In this document: in pieces, positions 60,435 to 64,000 of the stretch
How positions within the stretch are numbered: the first letter of the stretch is position 1
Layout: each line of letters starts with the position of its first letter
From: Streptomyces gardneri
Lineage (GTDB): Bacteria > Actinomycetota > Actinomycetes > Streptomycetales > Streptomycetaceae
Length of the DNA: 64,000 nucleotides
Direction of reading: 5' to 3'
Assembly: GCF_006539185.1 (NCBI RefSeq)
Contig: NZ_BJMN01000037.1
Location: forward strand, 45,487 to 109,486
Notes under the pieces: model-generated
Seen by the model: only the letters and a program-made list of their open reading frames with translations
What the model was told of the DNA's origin: nothing
The model's database searches: none
Made by a program: the position numbers and the translations under genes

Positions 60435-61244
60435 ATGGCCGATTACCACGATGATCTGCGTCTCGCCCACGTCCTCGCGGATGCCGCCGACGCGGCCACC
60501 ATGGACCGATTCCAGGCGCTCGACCTCAAGGTCGAGACGAAGCCGGACATGACCCCGGTGAGCGAGGCCGACAAGGCCGCGGAGGAGCTGATCCGCGGCC
60601 AGCTCCAGCGCGCCAGGCCGCGTGACGCGATCCTGGGCGAGGAGTACGGCGTGGAGGGCTCGGGCCCGCGCCGCTGGGTGATCGACCCGATCGACGGCAC
60701 CAAGAACTACGTGCGCGGGGTGCCCGTCTGGGCGACTTTGATCGCGCTGATGGAGGCCGGCGAGACCGGCTTCCAGCCGGTGGTGGGCGTGGTGTCGGCC
60801 CCGGCGCTCGGCCGCCGCTGGTGGGCGGCGAAGGGCCTGGGCGCGTACACCGGCCGCAGTCTGGCCTCGGCGACCCGTCTCGGGGTCTCGCAGGTGGCCT
60901 CCCTGGAGGACGCCTCCTTCGCGTACTCCTCGCTGAGCGGCTGGGAGGAGCAGGGGCGGCTCGACGGCTTCCTCGACCTCACGCGCGCGTGCTGGCGGAC
61001 CCGCGCGTACGGCGACTTCTGGCCGTACATGATGGTCGCCGAGGGCTCCGTGGACATCTGCGCCGAGCCGGAGCTGTCGCTGTGGGACATGGCGGCGGTG
61101 GCGATCGTCGTCCAGGAGGCGGGCGGCACGTACACCGGCCTCGACGGTCGGCACGGCCCGCACAGCGGCAACGCGGCCGCCTCCAACGGCCTGCTCCACG
61201 GCGAGCTGCTGAGCTACCTGAACCAGGAGAGCCCGGAGGCCTAG
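60435..61244 (+). CDS. hisN: Inositol monophosphatase-family phosphatase, likely histidinol-phosphatase
   Basis: 269 residues. Metal-site motifs are GEEYG, VIDPIDGTKNYVRG and LWDMAAVAIV. The family includes inositol-1-phosphatases and HisN. The position equals SCO5208, reported as the S. coelicolor histidinol-phosphatase, so it probably dephosphorylates histidinol phosphate. TAGAGT seven bases before ATG 60435 suggests a leaderless transcript. Confidence 0.88.
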   Translation: MADYHDDLRLAHVLADAADAATMDRFQALDLKVETKPDMTPVSEADKAAEELIRGQLQRARPRDAILGEEYGVEGSGPRRWVIDPIDGTKNYVRGVPVWATLIALMEAGETGFQPVVGVVSAPALGRRWWAAKGLGAYTGRSLASATRLGVSQVASLEDASFAYSSLSGWEEQGRLDGFLDLTRACWRTRAYGDFWPYMMVAEGSVDICAEPELSLWDMAAVAIVVQEAGGTYTGLDGRHGPHSGNAAASNGLLHGELLSYLNQESPEA

Positions 61245-61436
61245 GGTTTGCCCGGCGCCTGTCCGCGCCGACCGCCCGGCCGGCCCCTGGCGCCGCCGTC
61301 ACTCCCCGGGGGCGCCTCGCGCGCCCCCTTGTCGGGCCCCTCCCCCGGTGTCACTCTGAGAGTCCCCCCACTTGTGAACTTGTGAATCGGTTCTCGTTGA
61401 AGACGCGAACGGTTCACGAAGGAGGTGGCTCCGTCC

Positions 61437-61829
61437 ATGCTCGTCCGTGACGCCATGAGCACCGTGGTCCTCACCATCGGCCCCGCCCACACCCTCCGAC
61501 AGGCGGCCCGGCTGATGTCGGCGCGCCGCGTCGGCGCGGCAGTCGTCCTCGACTCCGATGCCGGCGGCCTCGGCATCCTCACCGAGCGCGACATCCTCAA
61601 CTCCCTCGCCCGGGACCAGGACCCCGACGTCGAGACCGCGGGCTCCCACACCACCCACGACGTCGTCTTCGCCGCGCCCACCTGGACCCTGGCCGAGGCG
61701 GCCGAGGCGATGACGCACGGCGGCTTCCGCCACCTCGTCGTCCTCGACGACCGGGGACCCGTCGGCATCGTCTCCGTACGCGACATCATCCGCTGCTGGA
61801 TCCCGGTGCACAGCGTCGCCGGCCGATGA
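61437..61829 (+). CDS. CBS domain pair protein
   Basis: 130 residues, two consecutive CBS domains (residues ~1-65 and ~70-130) with MLVRDAMSTVVLTIGPAHTL and GGFRHLVVLDDRGPVGIVSVRDI. Such proteins bind adenine nucleotides and act as regulators; the partner is unknown. AAGGAGG at 61419-61425 supports ATG 61437; GTG 61425 overlaps it. An imperfect hairpin with GTGAA/TTCAC ends occupies the leader (about 61381-61418). Confidence 0.9.
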   Translation: MLVRDAMSTVVLTIGPAHTLRQAARLMSARRVGAAVVLDSDAGGLGILTERDILNSLARDQDPDVETAGSHTTHDVVFAAPTWTLAEAAEAMTHGGFRHLVVLDDRGPVGIVSVRDIIRCWIPVHSVAGR

Positions 61830-61833
61830 ACGT

Positions 61834-61869
61834 GACCGGGCCGGACTCCGTACGGAGTCCGGCCCGGTC
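61834..61869. terminator. Perfect 36-bp palindrome, bidirectional terminator
   Basis: Two 18-base arms (61834-61851 and 61852-61869) with no spacer lie between the convergent CBS and catalase genes. Confidence 0.9.
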
Positions 61870-61889
61870 CCTACCTACGACAAGCGCCC

Positions 61890-63359
61890 TCAGCCACGCA
61901 GGGCCTGGACCGCGGCGTCGAGCCGCTTGCCGAAGTCACCGTCCGCCTGGCGGAAGTTGCCGATCGCCCGCTCGGCGATGTCGTCCCGCGAGACCTTGGC
62001 GATGAAGCCCGCCAGGTTCTCGACGAGGCGGCCCTTCTCCTCCTCCGACAGCAGGCGGTAGAGGTTGCCCGCCTGGACGAAGTCGCTGTCCTCGGAGTGC
62101 GTGGGGGCCGCGTGGTCACCGGTGAGACCGGTGACGGGGAGCGGCTGCCACAGCGGCCGGTCCGTCTGGTGCGGGCCGCCGAAGCTGTTCGGCTCGTAGT
62201 TCTTCGAGCCCTTGTGGCGACCGTCGTAGAGGTGGCCGTCACGGGAGTTCGTCCGCGCCTCGGTGGCGTGCGGGCGGTTCACCGGCAGGTGGTCGGCGTT
62301 GATGCCGACGCGGTAGCGGTGGGCGTCGCCGTAGGCGAAGAGGCGGCCCTGGAGCATCTTGTCCGGGGACGGGCCGATGCCGGGCACGAAGTGCGCCGGG
62401 CTGAAGATCGACTGCTCGACCTCGGCGAAGACGTTCTCCGGGTTGCGGTTCAGCTCCAGCTTGCCGATCTCGATCGGCGGGTAGTCCTCGTGCGGCCACA
62501 CCTTGGTGAGGTCGAACGGGTTGAAGCGGTACTCGGCGGCCTCGGCCGCGGGCATGATCTGGACCTGCACGGTCCAGCTCGGGAAGTCGCCGCGCTCGAT
62601 GGACTCGCGCAGGTCGCGCTGGTGCGAGTCCGGGTCCTCGCCGGCGAGGCGGTTGGCCTCGGCCTGGGTGAGGTTCTTGATGCCCTGGTCGGTCTTGAAG
62701 TGGTACTTGACCCAGAAGACCTCGCCGGCCTCGTTGTTCCACTGGAACGTGTGCGAGCCGTAGCCGTTCATGTGGCGGTACGAGGCGGGGATGCCGCGGT
62801 CGCCGAAGAGCCAGGTCACCTGGTGGGTCGACTCCGGGGAGAGGCTCCAGAAGTCCCAGACGTTGTCCGCCTCCTGCGAGCCTGTGTACGGGTCGCGCTT
62901 CTGGGTGTGGATGAAGTCGGGGAACTTGATGGCGTCCTTGATGAAGAACACCGGGGTGTTGTTGCCGACGAGGTCGTAGTTGCCCTCTTCGGTGTAGAAC
63001 TTCAGCGCCCAGCCGCGGGGGTCGCGGACCGCGTCGGCCGCGCCGAGGTTGCCCGCGACGGTGGAGAAGCGCAGGAACGTCTCGGTCTCCTTGCCGACCT
63101 CGGAGAGGAACGCGGCACGCGTCCACTGCGAGACGTCGCGGGTGAGCGTGAAGGTGCCGTAGGCACCGGCGCCGCGCGCGTGGACCACGCGCTCCGGGAT
63201 GCGCTCGCGGTTGAAGTGGGCGAGCTTCTCCAGGAGGAGCTGGTCCTGCACGAGGACCGGACCGCCGACGCCCGCCGTCTCGCTGTTCTGGTTGTCGGCG
63301 ACCGGCGCGCCGGCCTCCGTGGTGAGCGGTCCCTGCGTCACGTGCGCCTCCTGCGTCAT
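61890..63359 (-). CDS. katA: Monofunctional heme catalase
   Basis: 489 residues of the small-subunit catalase group. The distal His lies in RVVHARGAGAYG, Asn in GNNTPVFF, and the heme-ligand Tyr in RLFAYGDAHRYRVG. It has no C-terminal flavodoxin-like domain. It decomposes hydrogen peroxide in the cytoplasm. Divergent from a CatR-type Fur protein whose probable operator is inside its promoter. ATG 63359 is preceded by AGGAC. The symbol is the generic catalase name (catA is also used). Confidence 0.96.
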   Translation of the reverse strand: MTQEAHVTQGPLTTEAGAPVADNQNSETAGVGGPVLVQDQLLLEKLAHFNRERIPERVVHARGAGAYGTFTLTRDVSQWTRAAFLSEVGKETETFLRFSTVAGNLGAADAVRDPRGWALKFYTEEGNYDLVGNNTPVFFIKDAIKFPDFIHTQKRDPYTGSQEADNVWDFWSLSPESTHQVTWLFGDRGIPASYRHMNGYGSHTFQWNNEAGEVFWVKYHFKTDQGIKNLTQAEANRLAGEDPDSHQRDLRESIERGDFPSWTVQVQIMPAAEAAEYRFNPFDLTKVWPHEDYPPIEIGKLELNRNPENVFAEVEQSIFSPAHFVPGIGPSPDKMLQGRLFAYGDAHRYRVGINADHLPVNRPHATEARTNSRDGHLYDGRHKGSKNYEPNSFGGPHQTDRPLWQPLPVTGLTGDHAAPTHSEDSDFVQAGNLYRLLSEEEKGRLVENLAGFIAKVSRDDIAERAIGNFRQADGDFGKRLDAAVQALRG

Positions 63360-63422
63360 GTCCTGCGAGTCCTGTCCCTCGGCCCGGACCCTAGTTCTGG
63401 GTCTTGGCCAATGCCGGGCTCG

Positions 63423-63450
63423 ATCCTACAATAGACATTGTCTAAGTCAA
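63423..63450 (-). promoter_or_regulatory. Catalase promoter with CatR/PerR-type operator in its spacer
   Basis: On the minus strand, TTGACT (63450-63445), a 16-base spacer and TAGGAT (63428-63423) form a strong promoter. The spacer holds TAGACATTGTCTA (63432-63444 on the plus strand), a 13-bp palindrome of the Fur/PerR operator type. Confidence 0.85.
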
Positions 63451-63511
63451 GTGGCCTTCCAAAGTCACACCCGTTCGGGACCCGGTTCCCCCGACTGTTA
63501 GGCTGGCCCCC

Positions 63512-63931
63512 ATGAGTGACCTGTTGGAACGACTGCGCGGCCGCGGCTGGCGGATGACCGCGCAGCGGCGCGTCGTGGCCGAGGTCCTCGACGGGGATCA
63601 TGTGCACCTGACCGCCGACGAGGTCCACGCCCGCGCTGTCACGAGGCTGCCCGAGATCTCGCGCGCGACCGTGTACAACACGCTGGGCGAGATGGTCACC
63701 CTCGGCGAGGTCATCGAGGTCGCCACGGACGGCCGCGCCAAGCGGTACGACCCCAACGCCCACCGCCCGCACCAGCACCTGGTCTGCGGCCGCTGCGGCG
63801 CCATCCGTGACGTCCACCCGGCGGGCGACCCGCTGGCGGACCTGCCGGACACCGAGCGCTTCGGCTTCACGATCTCGAACGTCGAGGTCACGTACCGCGG
63901 CATCTGCCCGAGCTGCGCCACGACGGCCTGA
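63512..63931 (+). CDS. catR: Fur-family peroxide-sensing regulator (CatR/PerR-like)
   Basis: 139 residues. The winged helix includes RMTAQRRVVAEVL and ISRATVYNTLGEMV. Zinc-site CxxC pairs are CGRCG and CPSC; the metal-sensing HxH region is HRPHQHLVC. It is divergent from catalase and should repress it until peroxide oxidises its metal-site histidine. TAGGCT seven bases before ATG 63512 suggests a leaderless transcript. A T-tract terminator follows. Confidence 0.93.
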   Translation: MSDLLERLRGRGWRMTAQRRVVAEVLDGDHVHLTADEVHARAVTRLPEISRATVYNTLGEMVTLGEVIEVATDGRAKRYDPNAHRPHQHLVCGRCGAIRDVHPAGDPLADLPDTERFGFTISNVEVTYRGICPSCATTA

Positions 63932-63944
63932 CATCCGACGCGAG

Positions 63945-63974
63945 ACGCCCCCGCCACGGCGGGGGCGTTTTCTT
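63945..63974 (+). terminator. Rho-independent terminator after catR
   Basis: A 10-bp G/C stem (63945-63954 with 63959-63968) followed by TTTTCTT. Confidence 0.9.
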
Positions 63975-64000
63975 GTTCCCACGCGCACACGACCGCGCAC

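Overview
The window is a high-GC, gene-dense piece of a Streptomyces chromosome core. The evidence is a strong G/C third-position bias in every real gene, many GTG and some TTG starts, and actinobacterial marker genes: a WhiB-like protein, SigR-RsrA, a SigB-family sigma factor with its anti-sigma factor, the DasABC-DasR chitosugar system, Ni superoxide dismutase with SodX, and snapalysin with a LysR regulator. From memory, the gene order follows the Streptomyces coelicolor segment from about SCO5281 down to SCO5206. That comparison was not computed. No tRNA, rRNA, IS element, prophage or CRISPR array is visible.

Layout. 1-15.4 kb: end of the E1/E2 2-oxoglutarate dehydrogenase protein (kgd/sucA), a DUF6104 protein, a DUF4097-PadR pair, a secreted GH5 hydrolase, a medium-chain dehydrogenase, malic enzyme, a polar amino-acid ABC transporter, a methyltransferase, a CGNR protein and SodX. 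15.5-25 kb: sodN, an SMI1/KNR4 protein, a GNAT-LysR pair divergent from snapalysin, small hypotheticals, a DHFR-like protein with a TetR regulator, and a two-gene Family 2B encapsulin operon (shell with cyclic-nucleotide-binding domain, then a polyprenyl diphosphate synthase as likely cargo), followed by an amidase. 25-35.4 kb: D-cysteine desulfhydrase-like enzyme, Na+/H+ antiporter divergent from a UBP zinc finger protein, anti-sigma/sigma pair, diacylglycerol-kinase-like lipid kinase, WblE-like protein, PdtaS-like histidine kinase, TetR-SDR pair. 35.5-42.4 kb: GlcNAc/chitobiose module nagB, dasD, dasC, dasB, dasA and dasR, with DasR boxes (dre). 42.5-49.5 kb: monocarboxylate symporter with DUF3311 partner, GNAT, B12-riboswitch-controlled nrdAB, peptide deformylase. 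49.5-64 kb: TPR-like protein, an active/degenerate HD-GYP membrane pair, rsrA-sigR, alpha/beta hydrolase, SRAP, M50-like protease, aroA, rsgA, SMR exporter with TetR, hisN, CBS protein, and catalase divergent from a CatR-type Fur regulator.

How the genes work together. Three themes stand out. Redox and metal homeostasis: NiSOD-SodX, SigR-RsrA with its thiol-stress autoregulatory promoter, catalase-CatR with an operator inside the catalase promoter, and class Ia RNR switched off by coenzyme B12. Aminosugar uptake: DasABC imports chitobiose, DasD cleaves it and NagB feeds glycolysis, all under DasR. Envelope and stress signalling: SigB-type sigma factor, HD-GYP pair, PdtaS and WblE. The least understood unit is the encapsulin operon at 21758-24308. 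Many genes here have a TAnnnT box 6-7 nt before the start codon and are probably translated from leaderless mRNAs.
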